DNA of 48,924 nt from JAYEPK01 sp048569615 (lineage in GTDB: Archaea > Thermoplasmatota > Penumbrarchaeia > Penumbrarchaeales > Penumbrarchaeaceae). The stretch covers positions 1 to 48,924 of the forward strand of contig JBLIRK010000023.1 of assembly GCA_048569615.1 (NCBI GenBank). The letters run 5' to 3'. Both the position numbers and the translations under genes were made by a program. Positions 18,560-27,118 of this stretch are shown here, one piece after another. Position 1 is the first letter of the stretch, and the number at the start of each line of letters is the position of its first letter. The notes beneath the pieces are model-generated. The model saw only the letters and a list, made by a program, of their open reading frames with translations. It had not been told where the DNA came from and searched no databases.

Positions 18560-19194
18560 TATTCCCCTTTTCCCTTGAAATAATGCTCAATGATCTTCTT
18601 CTGCCCTCTCCTCAGGGTTTCGGAGACGGATGCGGTGGAGATGTCGAATATCCTTGCCAGCTCCCTAATCCCTATCCTCTTCGGGAAATCGTAGTATCCC
18701 CTCTCTAGGGCCGTCTTGATGATCCTCTCCTGTCTGGGGGTAAGGGATTCCTTGTCGTCGATGGGCTGGATGAGTATCAGTCTGGATTCAATCCCCCTGG
18801 ACTCAAGGGCATCGACCAGTTTCTGGAGTTGCACCTTTTCGTTCATTATCAGCTTCCACTCAACCCATCCTTGATCGTCCGTGGATGCGGAGATAAGGAA
18901 ACATCCGGATTCAAGGATCGATCTGCATCCGCCGCATCCCTTTGTTCCGACGATCACGATCACTTTATCCTGGTCGACCTTGCTGGCCTTTACGAAATCT
19001 ATGTGGTCCAGATCTCCGATGAGCCTTTCGAGCAGCTGGGGATCGGTCCCGTTGAGCTTGACCTCCGCCAGGTCCTGAACTCCCTCATCACCGAATGCTA
19101 TTGTGTCCACAATATTGATGCTGATCGGTAGCTGCCTAGTGATCTTCCCGACCCAGCTTTCCAATAGGTCCACGGCCAGAACTGCCTCGTACAC
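18559..19194 (-). CDS. Bat-like HTH transcriptional regulator with C-x2-C-x7-C motif
   Basis: A 211-aa protein whose C-terminal 55 residues are a Bat-type HTH (LTPRQERIIKTALERGYYDF, RIGIRELARIFDISTASVSE), a DNA-binding domain common in archaea. The N-terminal two thirds is an unassigned sensor-like region containing Cys87, Cys90 and Cys98 (KGCGGCRSILESGC), a possible site for a metal, an Fe-S cluster or a thiol switch. GTG 19194 was chosen because GGAGGTGA (19200-19207) lies 5 nt upstream; an upstream TTG would put that site inside the gene. It lies directly before iscS-iscU on the same strand and is divergent from the PAN gene, so it is a good candidate regulator of Fe-S assembly (inference). 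Confidence 0.85.
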   Translation of the reverse strand: MYEAVLAVDLLESWVGKITRQLPISINIVDTIAFGDEGVQDLAEVKLNGTDPQLLERLIGDLDHIDFVKASKVDQDKVIVIVGTKGCGGCRSILESGCFLISASTDDQGWVEWKLIMNEKVQLQKLVDALESRGIESRLILIQPIDDKESLTPRQERIIKTALERGYYDFPKRIGIRELARIFDISTASVSETLRRGQKKIIEHYFKGKGE

Positions 19195-19199
19195 CTGAC

Positions 19200-19207
19200 T
19201 CACCTCC
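19200..19207 (-). promoter_or_regulatory. Ribosome binding site that sets the GTG start of the HTH regulator
   Basis: GGAGGTGA on the minus strand, 5 nt before GTG 19194-19192. It is a full match to the archaeal 16S 3' end and argues against the longer TTG-started frame. Confidence 0.75.
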
Positions 19208-19228
19208 AACAAAAATCAGATAACCCTT

Positions 19229-19239
19229 ATTAAAGATTA
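19229..19239 (-). promoter_or_regulatory. Probable TATA box of the HTH regulator gene
   Basis: On the minus strand CTTTAATAAGG lies about 40 bp upstream of the GTG start. Predicted transcription would begin close to the ribosome site. Motif evidence only. Confidence 0.4.
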
Positions 19240-19311
19240 TCATTGGCGGACAGGAACCAAATCAGGAAAGAAGCAAATTCATCCGCATTATGGTAATATT
19301 TTTTTTTCGCA

Positions 19312-19320
19312 CTTTTAAGG
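19312..19320 (+). promoter_or_regulatory. Probable TATA box of the PAN gene
   Basis: CTTTTAAGG, about 50 bp upstream of the PAN ATG, lies in a very AT-rich stretch that includes a run of nine T (about 19300-19308) and a run of A just before the gene. Motif evidence only. Confidence 0.4.
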
Positions 19321-19368
19321 AAAAGGTTATTAGAGTTATAACACAATAAAAAAAAAGGACTGGTTCAA

Positions 19369-20712
19369 ATGGCCGAGGGCAAGGGAAGAAAAGCTCGAAA
19401 GGAAGTCAGCCGGAACACCCGAGACGGAGAGGATAAGGAATCAATTCTGGATGACGATGAGGAATGGTGGCCATTTTCCTCTAAGGAAGCCGAGGAGGAT
19501 TGGATCAAGGAAGAGCTCTCCAAGGTTCAGTGGGACAGTGAGAGCAACCCTTGGAAAAGGGAAGCCATGAGGATGAACGAGGAGAAGCGCTACCTGGAGA
19601 ACGAGGTGATGCGGCTTCAGAACAAGGTGATGCTTCTAAACGGCGAATTGAACAGAATGAAATCACCTCCCCTGATAGTGGGAACCGTGATAGACCATTA
19701 TACCGATGACCAGATACTGGTATCCACTTCCGGAGGACCATCCTTCGTGGTAAAGGTCCTTTCATCTGTGGATATGGATGAACTGGACATAGGGACCAAG
19801 GTCTCCTTGAATAAGGATAACATGACGGTTGTGAACATCCTCCCGTCGACCAAAGATCCCATGGTGGGAGCCGCCGAGCTGGAGGAGAGGCCCGAGGTAA
19901 ATTACAGGGACATAGGGGGGCTTTCGGTCCAAATAGCCGAGCTGAAAGAGGTCGTGGAACTCCCCCTCCTCAGACCGGACCTTTTCAAGGAGGTTGGTAT
20001 AGAACCTCCGAAGGGTGTCCTTCTCATCGGGCCCCCCGGATGCGGCAAGACACTTCTGGCCAAGGCAATTGCACGGGAAACCAAGGCCACTTTCCTTAGG
20101 ATGGTGGGATCAGAGCTGGTTCAGAAATACATTGGAGAGGGCAGCAGGATGGTTAGGGAGCTCTTTCAGCTGGCCAAGGAAAGGGCGCCGACCATACTTT
20201 TCCTGGACGAGTTGGATTCCATTGCCGGACGGAGGACCGACTCCTCAACATCCGCCGACAGGGAGGTGCACAGGACCCTTATACAGCTTCTTGCAGAGCT
20301 GGATGGTTTCGAGAGTCTGGGTGATGTTAGGATAATCGCAGCCACGAACCGTCCCGATATACTTGATCGTGCGATCCTCAGACCCGGCCGGTTGGACAGA
20401 ATAATAGAGATACCACTGCCGGATATGGTGGCCAGGAAGGAGATATTCAGGATCCATACGAAGAAAATGAACCTTGGGAAGGGTGTTGCCCTGGATGAGC
20501 TTGCCGCAGCAGCCGAGGATTTCAACGGCGCACAGATAAAAGCCGTTTGCACCGAGGCGGGCATGTTCGCAATAAGGGAGGAAAGGAAGATCGTACTTCC
20601 CCAGGATTTCAGAAATGCCATCAAGAAGCTCAGGGAGACCACTTCAGAGGAGGCACTTCTGAACCTACAGGGCCGTCCGGAGAAAGCCGATAAATATTCT
20701 ATGTTCGCCTGA
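19369..20712 (+). CDS. pan: Proteasome-activating nucleotidase (PAN), AAA+ ATPase
   Basis: A 447-aa hexameric AAA+ ATPase that unfolds proteins and feeds them into the 20S proteasome. Order: an N-terminal acidic, tryptophan-rich extension (residues 1-65: DDDEEWWPF, EDWIKEE, VQWDSESNPW), a coiled coil (about 66-98), an OB domain (about 100-160), and the AAA domain with Walker A GPPGCGKT (221-228), Walker B ILFLDE (276-281) and the second-region-of-homology ATNRPDILDRAILRPGRLDR. The C-terminus MFA is a variant of the HbYX docking motif (hydrophobic, Phe for Tyr, any). The N-terminal extension and the Phe are unlike the best-known PANs. It is convergent with metG (12-nt gap). Confidence 0.94.
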   Translation: MAEGKGRKARKEVSRNTRDGEDKESILDDDEEWWPFSSKEAEEDWIKEELSKVQWDSESNPWKREAMRMNEEKRYLENEVMRLQNKVMLLNGELNRMKSPPLIVGTVIDHYTDDQILVSTSGGPSFVVKVLSSVDMDELDIGTKVSLNKDNMTVVNILPSTKDPMVGAAELEERPEVNYRDIGGLSVQIAELKEVVELPLLRPDLFKEVGIEPPKGVLLIGPPGCGKTLLAKAIARETKATFLRMVGSELVQKYIGEGSRMVRELFQLAKERAPTILFLDELDSIAGRRTDSSTSADREVHRTLIQLLAELDGFESLGDVRIIAATNRPDILDRAILRPGRLDRIIEIPLPDMVARKEIFRIHTKKMNLGKGVALDELAAAAEDFNGAQIKAVCTEAGMFAIREERKIVLPQDFRNAIKKLRETTSEEALLNLQGRPEKADKYSMFA

Positions 20713-20724
20713 CACGTCTTCCTC

Positions 20725-22740
20725 TTAGTGGATCTTTGATCCGGGATCCGCGTCCTTGTATGTTGTCAGGAGAACGACATTGTCACCGCTTTCAGCGGCA
20801 AGGAGCATGCCATTTGATTCCACTCCTCTAAGTTTTGCAGGTTCGAGATTGGAAACGATAATGATGTTCTGTCCCTTCATCTCCTCCTTTGAATAGTGTT
20901 TCTTGATGCCTGCAACTATTGTCCTTGGCTCCTTCTCTCCGATATCCACTTTAATGATGTACAGTTTGTCCGCATTGGGATGGTCCTCTACCTCAATGAT
21001 CCTGCCGACGCGGAGGTCCAACTTCATGAACTCATCAAAACTCACTTTCTCCATTTCAACTGTCTCCTTTTCTTTATTGTCCACAGGTATTTCGTTCTCA
21101 CCGAGCATCTCCAGTTTGGTGAAGAGAGGCTCGGGCATCTTTAAGGCCATACCTTCGGGGAAGGGTTCAAGGGCATCCCTCCAGTTGCCCTCCTCGGGAC
21201 CGGTAGTGCCGATCATCCCATACCATCTCTTCACAGCATGAGGGATGTAGGGATATATACCATAGGTAATTATTTTGCAGATCTGAAGGGCTGTGTTCAG
21301 CACCGTGCTGCACCGCTGTCTGTCCTCTTTGATCAGTTTCCAGGGAGCTTGCGAATTTATATAGCGGTTTCCTTCGTTGACAAGGGCCATCATGGTCTGG
21401 ATACCCTCCTTCAACCGGACGCCCTCCATGGAATCCAGGGCTTTCACGTAATGCTCTTCGGCAGTTTTTCGAATTTTTTCATCCTCTTCAGTAGGGTCCG
21501 ACCTCCTTGGTACCTCACCAAAATTTTTGGATGTGAAGGTCACAACCCTGTGGAGGAAGTTCCCGAAGGCCCCGAGCAGCTCTGTATTGTTCTTCTGGAC
21601 GAACTCCTTCAGGTCGAAGTTAGAATCACCCTTCTCGGGCATTATGGAAGATAGGTAGAACCTCAGCGGATCCACCGGGTAGTCCATCAGGAATCCATTT
21701 ACCGTAACCCCGTGCCCCCTCGATTTTGAGAATTGAGCTCCGTCCCATTGGAGATATTCATTTGAGGGAACGTCGAACGGCAGGTCGAGCCCTCCGTATC
21801 CGGCGAGAATTGCCGGCCATATTATCGTGTGGAAGGGGATGTTATCCTTTGCCAGGAAGTAATAGTGCCTGCATGAAGGGTCCTTCCAGTAGCTCTCCCA
21901 GAGTGTCGGATCCCCCTTTTCCATCGAATGGAGCTTTGAGGCCGATAGATAACCGCAAACCGCCTCGAACCATACGTATATCCTCTTGTCCTCGTAACCC
22001 CCGATCGGAATGGGAACCCCCCATCTCAGATCCCTGGTAATGGCCCGGTCCTTCAAACCTTCCCTGAGAAAATTGTCGGTGTTGTTCCTTGTATTTGGCC
22101 TCCAGCTATCCCTTCTGCTCTCAACGAATTTGCGTACCTGAGGCTCAAGTTTTGAAAGAAGAAGATAGAAATGCTCTGTATTCTTGAATGCCGGAGAGCC
22201 GGTACATATCTTGCATCGTGGATCGATGAGTTCAATCGCATCGAGGACCTTTCCGCAGTTATCGCACTGGTCTCCCCTTGCCTCCTCGTAGGAGCAATAT
22301 GGGCATGTTCCCTCTATGTATCTGTCGGGCATGAATTTCCCGCATTTGCCGCAGTAAGGCGCCTTTTCGGTCCTGATGTCGATGAATCCCTTTTCTTTCA
22401 ATGTGAGGAATATGTCCTTCACAACCTCGAAATGTTGCTCGGTGTGGGTCTTTGTATAGATGTCGTAAGAAATTCTTAGATTCTCGATGGTCTCCAGGAT
22501 CGATTTATGATTCCTCTCGGCGACCTCTTCGGGAGTGGAGCCCTGCTTTTCGGCCGTAACCGTGATGGGAGTCCCATGCATATCGGAACCGGAAACGAAG
22601 AGGGTATCATAACCTCTCAATCTGCAGTATCTGGCGAATATATCAGCAGGGAGAAGGCACCCCGCGATATGTCCCAGATGAAGGGGACCGTTGGCGTAGG
22701 GCCAGGCAGCTCCGATGAAGATTTTACCGCCGTTTTCCAT
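20725..22740 (-). CDS. metG: Methionyl-tRNA synthetase with fused C-terminal tRNA-binding domain
   Basis: A 671-aa class I synthetase that charges initiator and elongator tRNA-Met. HIGH-type motif HLGH (21-24) and KMSKS-type FSKSRG (337-342) frame the catalytic core. The connective peptide carries two zinc knuckles: Cys130/133/146/149 and Cys159/162/176/179. An anticodon-binding helical domain follows, and residues about 568-671 are an EMAP II/Trbp111-like OB domain (LDLRVGRIIEVEDHPNADKL) that aids dimerisation and tRNA binding. The ATG at 22740 has no ribosome site, but a TATA-like ATATTTCATATAG lies about 30 bp upstream, so the mRNA is probably leaderless. Confidence 0.97.
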   Translation of the reverse strand: MENGGKIFIGAAWPYANGPLHLGHIAGCLLPADIFARYCRLRGYDTLFVSGSDMHGTPITVTAEKQGSTPEEVAERNHKSILETIENLRISYDIYTKTHTEQHFEVVKDIFLTLKEKGFIDIRTEKAPYCGKCGKFMPDRYIEGTCPYCSYEEARGDQCDNCGKVLDAIELIDPRCKICTGSPAFKNTEHFYLLLSKLEPQVRKFVESRRDSWRPNTRNNTDNFLREGLKDRAITRDLRWGVPIPIGGYEDKRIYVWFEAVCGYLSASKLHSMEKGDPTLWESYWKDPSCRHYYFLAKDNIPFHTIIWPAILAGYGGLDLPFDVPSNEYLQWDGAQFSKSRGHGVTVNGFLMDYPVDPLRFYLSSIMPEKGDSNFDLKEFVQKNNTELLGAFGNFLHRVVTFTSKNFGEVPRRSDPTEEDEKIRKTAEEHYVKALDSMEGVRLKEGIQTMMALVNEGNRYINSQAPWKLIKEDRQRCSTVLNTALQICKIITYGIYPYIPHAVKRWYGMIGTTGPEEGNWRDALEPFPEGMALKMPEPLFTKLEMLGENEIPVDNKEKETVEMEKVSFDEFMKLDLRVGRIIEVEDHPNADKLYIIKVDIGEKEPRTIVAGIKKHYSKEEMKGQNIIIVSNLEPAKLRGVESNGMLLAAESGDNVVLLTTYKDADPGSKIH

Positions 22741-22836
22741 GGGGTGGTGTAAAGATTCGCCCTATATGAAATATGGGCTTCACCTTTTATCGGTGATGAG
22801 GTGAGCGTTCTCTTTCTTCAATTAGGGATAAGGGTC

Positions 22837-23694
22837 CTAAATGGCCTTGAGGAATCCCAGGACAGGCTCGTATATCATCCCCTTGTCCAGAAGTTGAGAG
22901 ACAACCTCCTCAACTATGTCCCTTGATAGCCTGTTCCTGTCAACATGGTCAATCAGATCATCCCACCTGGCCCCGTCTCCAGAATCTAGATCGTTGATGA
23001 TGTCGATCACCATTCCCTCATATTCCTCCAGTGGATCGGTCAAGGATCGGACGGAAGAATCCCCGGATGAGATTCCAGATTTCCATTTTTCCATTTCCTC
23101 TGCAAAGGTGGACTTATCCAGAAATCTCAGTGTTTCCCTTATCATCTCCTTTGCTCCCTCCACGATCTCCTCCCCTCCCCTGGGATCGTCCGGTCTTGGG
23201 ACTTCCATCCATTTTCCCGGGAGAGGTCCCCTTCCCTGGAGTTTCCATAGCCTAGCCATGGAATCCCTTGCCGAGATGAAATTGTACATCTCCCTCTCAT
23301 CCTTGGATATGCGACGGATTAGCTCCGGTTTAAGGGTGACGACCTCATCGCCCCTTTTCGAAACGAAACTCGTTATCCGCCCAATGACAACCACAGGGTA
23401 TGTCACCTCAACTGAGGGGAGCATCGACATTACCTCGGGATCGAACCTTCCTATGGTGAAGGATATGCCCCCCGTTGGATCGGCCACCCTTACTTTAAAA
23501 ATAGGGCTTCCTTCATTTCCGATATCCGTCATCTCCATCAGTATGCCGGAGATCAGAGCTCTGTAAGCTCTTGCACCAGTTATTGTTATGAATTTGGTCC
23601 GTGTATTGTCCTCATCCTCAGCCCGGATGTCTTCCCTGGTGGAACCAATTACCTCCTTTACGAGAAGCGGCATGGCAGGTTCTCGCTTTCTCAT
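22837..23694 (-). CDS. RPA-associated OB-fold protein
   Basis: A 285-aa protein of the archaeal RPA-associated family (COG3390-like), coded directly behind RPA in many euryarchaea. The N-terminal half is an OB fold (ITGARAYRALISGILMEM, VRVADPTGGISFTIGRFD, YPVVVIGRITSFVSKRG); the C-terminal part is a winged-helix-like region (RWDDLIDHVDRNRLSRDIVE). ATG 23694 was chosen because it overlaps the RPA stop as ATGA and has GGAGGTGA 4 nt upstream; an in-frame start 54 nt earlier lies inside RPA. The pair presumably binds single-stranded DNA together in replication and repair. Confidence 0.88.
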   Translation of the reverse strand: MRKREPAMPLLVKEVIGSTREDIRAEDEDNTRTKFITITGARAYRALISGILMEMTDIGNEGSPIFKVRVADPTGGISFTIGRFDPEVMSMLPSVEVTYPVVVIGRITSFVSKRGDEVVTLKPELIRRISKDEREMYNFISARDSMARLWKLQGRGPLPGKWMEVPRPDDPRGGEEIVEGAKEMIRETLRFLDKSTFAEEMEKWKSGISSGDSSVRSLTDPLEEYEGMVIDIINDLDSGDGARWDDLIDHVDRNRLSRDIVEEVVSQLLDKGMIYEPVLGFLKAI

Positions 23695-24992
23695 ATCATC
23701 ACCTCCATCAGGGAGAGGACTTCCCTTTCCATAAGCTCCTTGCTCCATCCAAGTTTGATATCGGACAGGTCCAGGGTCAGACCGTAATCGTCGATATATG
23801 GATCCGCGGTGATGCTCAACGGTCGGGCGGTGATCCTGTCGGAGATTTCCTCCGAGATCATCTCGGGGCGTAGGGAGTCCTGGACCTCCTTGACCATCCC
23901 GTCCATTTTCCTTCCCAAAATGCTCTCCACTATGGTCCTGTCGCCCTTGATGAAGGCAGTACCCGAACCATCATCGAAGACGCCCTTGAAATTCAGGTCC
24001 CATTCTCCGTCATCCTTTCCATGCACCGTGCACAAGTTCTTGCTGAGCCTCCTTCCGCACCTGGTGCACTTGTTGACCAATCCCGAGCCAGGTCTGACAG
24101 ATACAATCGTCCCTCTAAGATGGACTGGGCCGGAGAACCTTCCTTCGATGAGGTTCACGATCCTCGAGTTCTCCGCCTTCAGCAGTTCTTCGGCAGGGGG
24201 GAGCTTGTCCTCCGGAAGAAGTTTGAATATGGATCCCGGCGAGAGATTCAGATGCATGACGTTCCTGAATTCCTTGACGCTGCCTCCAATAATCCGATAG
24301 CATGCACCTTCATTGATATCCATAGGTCCCCAGCAGGTGAAATCAAGCCTTCCCGTTCTGTCTGCTAAAATGCCCTTAACGATGTCCCTTACCTTACCCT
24401 TCGATTCGATCGTAATGGGCTTGGAGGACAGAACGCGAACTTCTACATCGACATTCCTGGAGCCCGGGCTAAGTTCCGAGATGGCTGAAGGTATGCTGTC
24501 CTCGATTTTGGGAAGGAGTCTCTCGGGATCCTCCGCAGGGGAGATCGCGGAGCCTTCATTGATCACAACTTCGAGATCTCCGTTCCAGGTCCTGGTGGAA
24601 ACATTATGGAGGAAGAGGGCTGAATTTGCTCCGTATGGAAGATCTGTCCAGCAGGAGTACTTCACCTCTCCTTTTGAATCTCCTAGAAATCCCCGGAAAA
24701 AGAAGCCCCCTTCGGCCCTCTCTATCTTCTGGATGGAAATGATCCTTGCCCTTAGGGAGATCCCCTTCATATCCGGTTCCAGATCATCTATGGATTCAAT
24801 AAGAACGGTTCTTCTAGACGGACGTATGCCGTTCTCCCTGAAGACCATTCCCACTGCTTCTTCAACGGGTATGCCCAGTGTCTCCGCCCTTCGGTAGGCC
24901 TCCTCCTTCATTCCGAAAATATCTTCCTCGCTAAGCTCTCCAAGCGCCCTGTCCGGTTTCACTTCGGGCGCGTCCTTTTCACGCTTTGGCAT
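23691..24992 (-). CDS. rpa: Replication protein A, single-stranded DNA-binding protein
   Basis: A 433-aa RPA1-type protein that coats single-stranded DNA in replication, repair and recombination. OB folds lie at about 72-150 (ISLRARIISIQKIER), 178-255 (VDVEVRVLSSKPI, GRLDFTCWG) and 285-415. A zinc finger of C-x2-C-x8-C-x2-H form (Cys309, Cys312, Cys321, His324) interrupts the third, as in archaeal and eukaryal RPA70. The N-terminal 60 residues form a charged helical region. ATG follows GAGGAG by 5 nt. It heads a two-gene operon with the RPA-associated protein. Confidence 0.95.
   Translation of the reverse strand: MPKREKDAPEVKPDRALGELSEEDIFGMKEEAYRRAETLGIPVEEAVGMVFRENGIRPSRRTVLIESIDDLEPDMKGISLRARIISIQKIERAEGGFFFRGFLGDSKGEVKYSCWTDLPYGANSALFLHNVSTRTWNGDLEVVINEGSAISPAEDPERLLPKIEDSIPSAISELSPGSRNVDVEVRVLSSKPITIESKGKVRDIVKGILADRTGRLDFTCWGPMDINEGACYRIIGGSVKEFRNVMHLNLSPGSIFKLLPEDKLPPAEELLKAENSRIVNLIEGRFSGPVHLRGTIVSVRPGSGLVNKCTRCGRRLSKNLCTVHGKDDGEWDLNFKGVFDDGSGTAFIKGDRTIVESILGRKMDGMVKEVQDSLRPEMISEEISDRITARPLSITADPYIDDYGLTLDLSDIKLGWSKELMEREVLSLMEVMI
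23699..23706 (-). promoter_or_regulatory. Ribosome binding site inside the RPA gene for the RPA-associated protein
   Basis: GGAGGTGA on the minus strand, 4 nt before the ATG that overlaps the upstream stop as ATGA. It fixes the start and implies translational coupling of the two genes. Confidence 0.8.
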
Positions 24993-25022
24993 TTGAACTC
25001 CTCATAGGACTAAAAGATGGAG

Positions 25023-25034
25023 CTTTATTTAAGG
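25023..25034 (-). promoter_or_regulatory. Probable TATA box of the RPA operon
   Basis: On the minus strand CCTTAAATAAAG lies about 36 bp upstream of the RPA ATG, with GAGGAG between. A good match in sequence and position to an archaeal TATA element. Confidence 0.55.
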
Positions 25035-25170
25035 TGATGATGGAAGGGTAAGGCGAAAGTGAATTACAGCATCATCGTGTTTTCTCCAGAATCAATATAT
25101 TGGAATAGTTTTTTAATGAAGTTCAATCCATTAACCTCTGTTATACGAAAAGAAATCAAAACCGTAAAAT

Positions 25171-25180
25171 GCTTAAATTG
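25171..25180 (+). promoter_or_regulatory. Possible TATA box of the TPR protein gene
   Basis: GCTTAAATTG lies about 105 bp upstream of the ATG at 25279, which would give a leader of roughly 75 nt. The rest of the 25035-25170 stretch is AT-rich and shows no gene. Confidence 0.35.
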
Positions 25181-25278
25181 GTAAGCGTTTTCAAAATCGC
25201 GGGGACCATGGTTGTGCAGGACGTTTGAATACCGTGGTCAGGGTTTGGAGGGATGAGTTTCCCAAAGGAGATAGGTGC

Positions 25279-26790
25279 ATGGCCGAGCAGAAGAATACGA
25301 AAGCCCTTGGTCGAGGATTGAGAGCCCTCATCAAGGATCAAGACTCCAAGGAGAAGCTCGAGAAAGTTGAGAAGGATAAGAGGGACAAGAATATAGAATT
25401 CTACAAAGCCTTGGTCAAACAGTATGTTCAAACAGGCGAGCAGGATGCCCTGATCGAGAATTACCTCAATCACACAAGGGGACACCTGGGGATCTCCGAA
25501 GATGAGCATCAGGGAATGCTCGAGGCTTTGCGGAAAGAGGAGAAGTCCAGGAAATCCCCCCCCGTCGAGGATCAGGAGCAATACCAGGCGGAGGTAAAGG
25601 AGGAGCTGAAGAGCCTCTTCAAGGAGTTCAAGAAGGAGGCAGCCCAGGAGGAGCTCAAAGAAAAGCAGGGCTCCGAAAAGGAGATGGCCGAAAAACATCT
25701 GAAGAAATTGAAGAAACGGGTGCTGAAAAAGCCCGGTATAATAGAGGAAGGGACAAAATCCACGACAATGAGGAAGCTCACGCTGGAATGGGAGGAAGAC
25801 CTTGAAAACGGCAAGGAGCCCATCCCCATGAAACCTATAAACAAGGGTCTGGATGAGGCAGCTGAACCAATTGAAGCCCAGCCTTCGACCATGGGGGATG
25901 AGGAAGAGGTCCCGATGGGAGTAATGATCGATCACGGGTCCAAGATAGACAACGGGATAGAGGAGATGGAGGATATCCCCGATGAGGAAGAGCCCATTCC
26001 TGAAACAGAGAAAAAGGCCAGGCTACCTGACGCTGAGGAATTGGAAGAGGGCGAACCTGAAGAACCCGCACCGGAAGAGGAGGAGGAAGCTCCGTCCGAG
26101 GGAAAGTTCAAGAAGCCCGAGTTGGAGGAGCCCGAAGAGGTTGAAGAAGATATTGAGGAGATGGAAGAGGAAACCGAGGAAGAAGAAGTAGAAGCGAGGG
26201 AGGCTCCTCCGAAGGTCGAGAAGGAGATAAAGCTTGAAGATTCGATAATATCGGTTCGGGTTCTCATGGAAGAGGGAAGGTTCGGGCAGGCATTCGAAAT
26301 GGCCCAGAGGCTTCTGGAAAACGATCCGGAGAATTCGACGATCCTCAACGAATGCGGTGTCATATTATACAATCTCAACGACATAGAAGGCGCTTTGGAA
26401 TGCTACCGAAATGCATTCGATATCCAGACCCCTACTACCGAGATGCTAATCAATTATTCTCTGATCCTCTCGGAAAAGGGAGAGCTGGACCTCTCACTCC
26501 AGACACTTGACCGCTCCCTCGAGAAGGATCCCTATTCAGAGGATGCATGGAACAACAAGGCTGTGGTCCTTTACAAGGCCGGCCGCAACAGGGAGGCCCT
26601 GGAATGCCTCGACCATGCACTGAGGATAAACGACAAATCGGTTGAGACATGGGCCAATGCCGGCATCATCCTCGAGAAGATGGGAGAGTACGGTCCGGCC
26701 CTGGAATGCTACAAGAACATCCTCGAGATCGATCCTGGGAACAGGACCGCCTCGGAAGGAGTGAGATACTGCAGGGAGAGGATCCAGTAG
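25279..26790 (+). CDS. TPR-repeat protein with acidic linker and ParB-like N-terminal peptide
   Basis: A 503-aa cytoplasmic protein. ATG 25279 was chosen because GGAG lies 8 nt upstream; the longer frame starting at 25225 has none. Residues 8-18 (KALGRGLRALI) closely resemble the N-terminal peptide of bacterial ParB/Spo0J that contacts ParA. Next comes a charged helical region (about 20-165), then a long Glu/Pro-rich acidic linker (about 185-320), then about five tetratricopeptide repeats (residues about 325-503: GRFGQAFEMAQRLLENDPEN, YKAGRNREALECLDHALRIN). TPRs mediate protein contacts, so this is probably an adaptor or scaffold. No catalytic motif is present; its function is unknown. Confidence 0.85.
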   Translation: MAEQKNTKALGRGLRALIKDQDSKEKLEKVEKDKRDKNIEFYKALVKQYVQTGEQDALIENYLNHTRGHLGISEDEHQGMLEALRKEEKSRKSPPVEDQEQYQAEVKEELKSLFKEFKKEAAQEELKEKQGSEKEMAEKHLKKLKKRVLKKPGIIEEGTKSTTMRKLTLEWEEDLENGKEPIPMKPINKGLDEAAEPIEAQPSTMGDEEEVPMGVMIDHGSKIDNGIEEMEDIPDEEEPIPETEKKARLPDAEELEEGEPEEPAPEEEEEAPSEGKFKKPELEEPEEVEEDIEEMEEETEEEEVEAREAPPKVEKEIKLEDSIISVRVLMEEGRFGQAFEMAQRLLENDPENSTILNECGVILYNLNDIEGALECYRNAFDIQTPTTEMLINYSLILSEKGELDLSLQTLDRSLEKDPYSEDAWNNKAVVLYKAGRNREALECLDHALRINDKSVETWANAGIILEKMGEYGPALECYKNILEIDPGNRTASEGVRYCRERIQ

Positions 26791-26805
26791 ATCGGAACGA
26801 TCGAA

Positions 26806-27102
26806 CTATCCGAACATGAGTCCGAGGCCTTCGGCCACGTCGTCCTCTGCTTTCTTGATGGCTTCGTACAGCTCTTCCGCTTCGCTGCCTGCAAGTTTTT
26901 TTCCATCGGCTCCTATCAGTTCTATCGCCTTGTTCACGGCTTCCGCGCTCCCCTCGATCATCAAATACGTGCCTTCACCTTCCTTCCCGAGGGATGAGGC
27001 TTCCCTGATGACGATGGTCTGTCTGCTAATGAGGTCATCCTGGACTATCTTTCCGATGACTTCTCCCTTTCCTTTTGGTAGTGCTACGATACAGTAATCC
27101 AT
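26806..27102 (-). CDS. Small protein of unknown function downstream of glyA
   Basis: A 98-aa protein that I do not recognise. It starts MDYCIVALPKGKGEVIGKIV; the ATG at 27102 follows a GGGGAG site and the longer frame to 27201 would run back into glyA. The pattern (beta strand, helix, strands TIVIREASSL and GTYLMIEGS, helix AEAVNKAIELI, then helix GSEAEELYEAIKKAEDDV) suggests a compact alpha/beta fold, perhaps ferredoxin-like. It lies 16 nt after the glyA stop, so the two are probably cotranscribed. A link to one-carbon or pterin metabolism is only suggested by position. Confidence 0.7.
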   Translation of the reverse strand: MDYCIVALPKGKGEVIGKIVQDDLISRQTIVIREASSLGKEGEGTYLMIEGSAEAVNKAIELIGADGKKLAGSEAEELYEAIKKAEDDVAEGLGLMFG

Positions 27103-27118
27103 ATGGTTTACTCCCCTA

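Noticed and set aside
25225..25278. Longer N-terminus for the TPR protein
   Set aside because: No ribosome site at 25225, whereas ATG 25279 has one and leaves the ParB-like peptide at the N-terminus.
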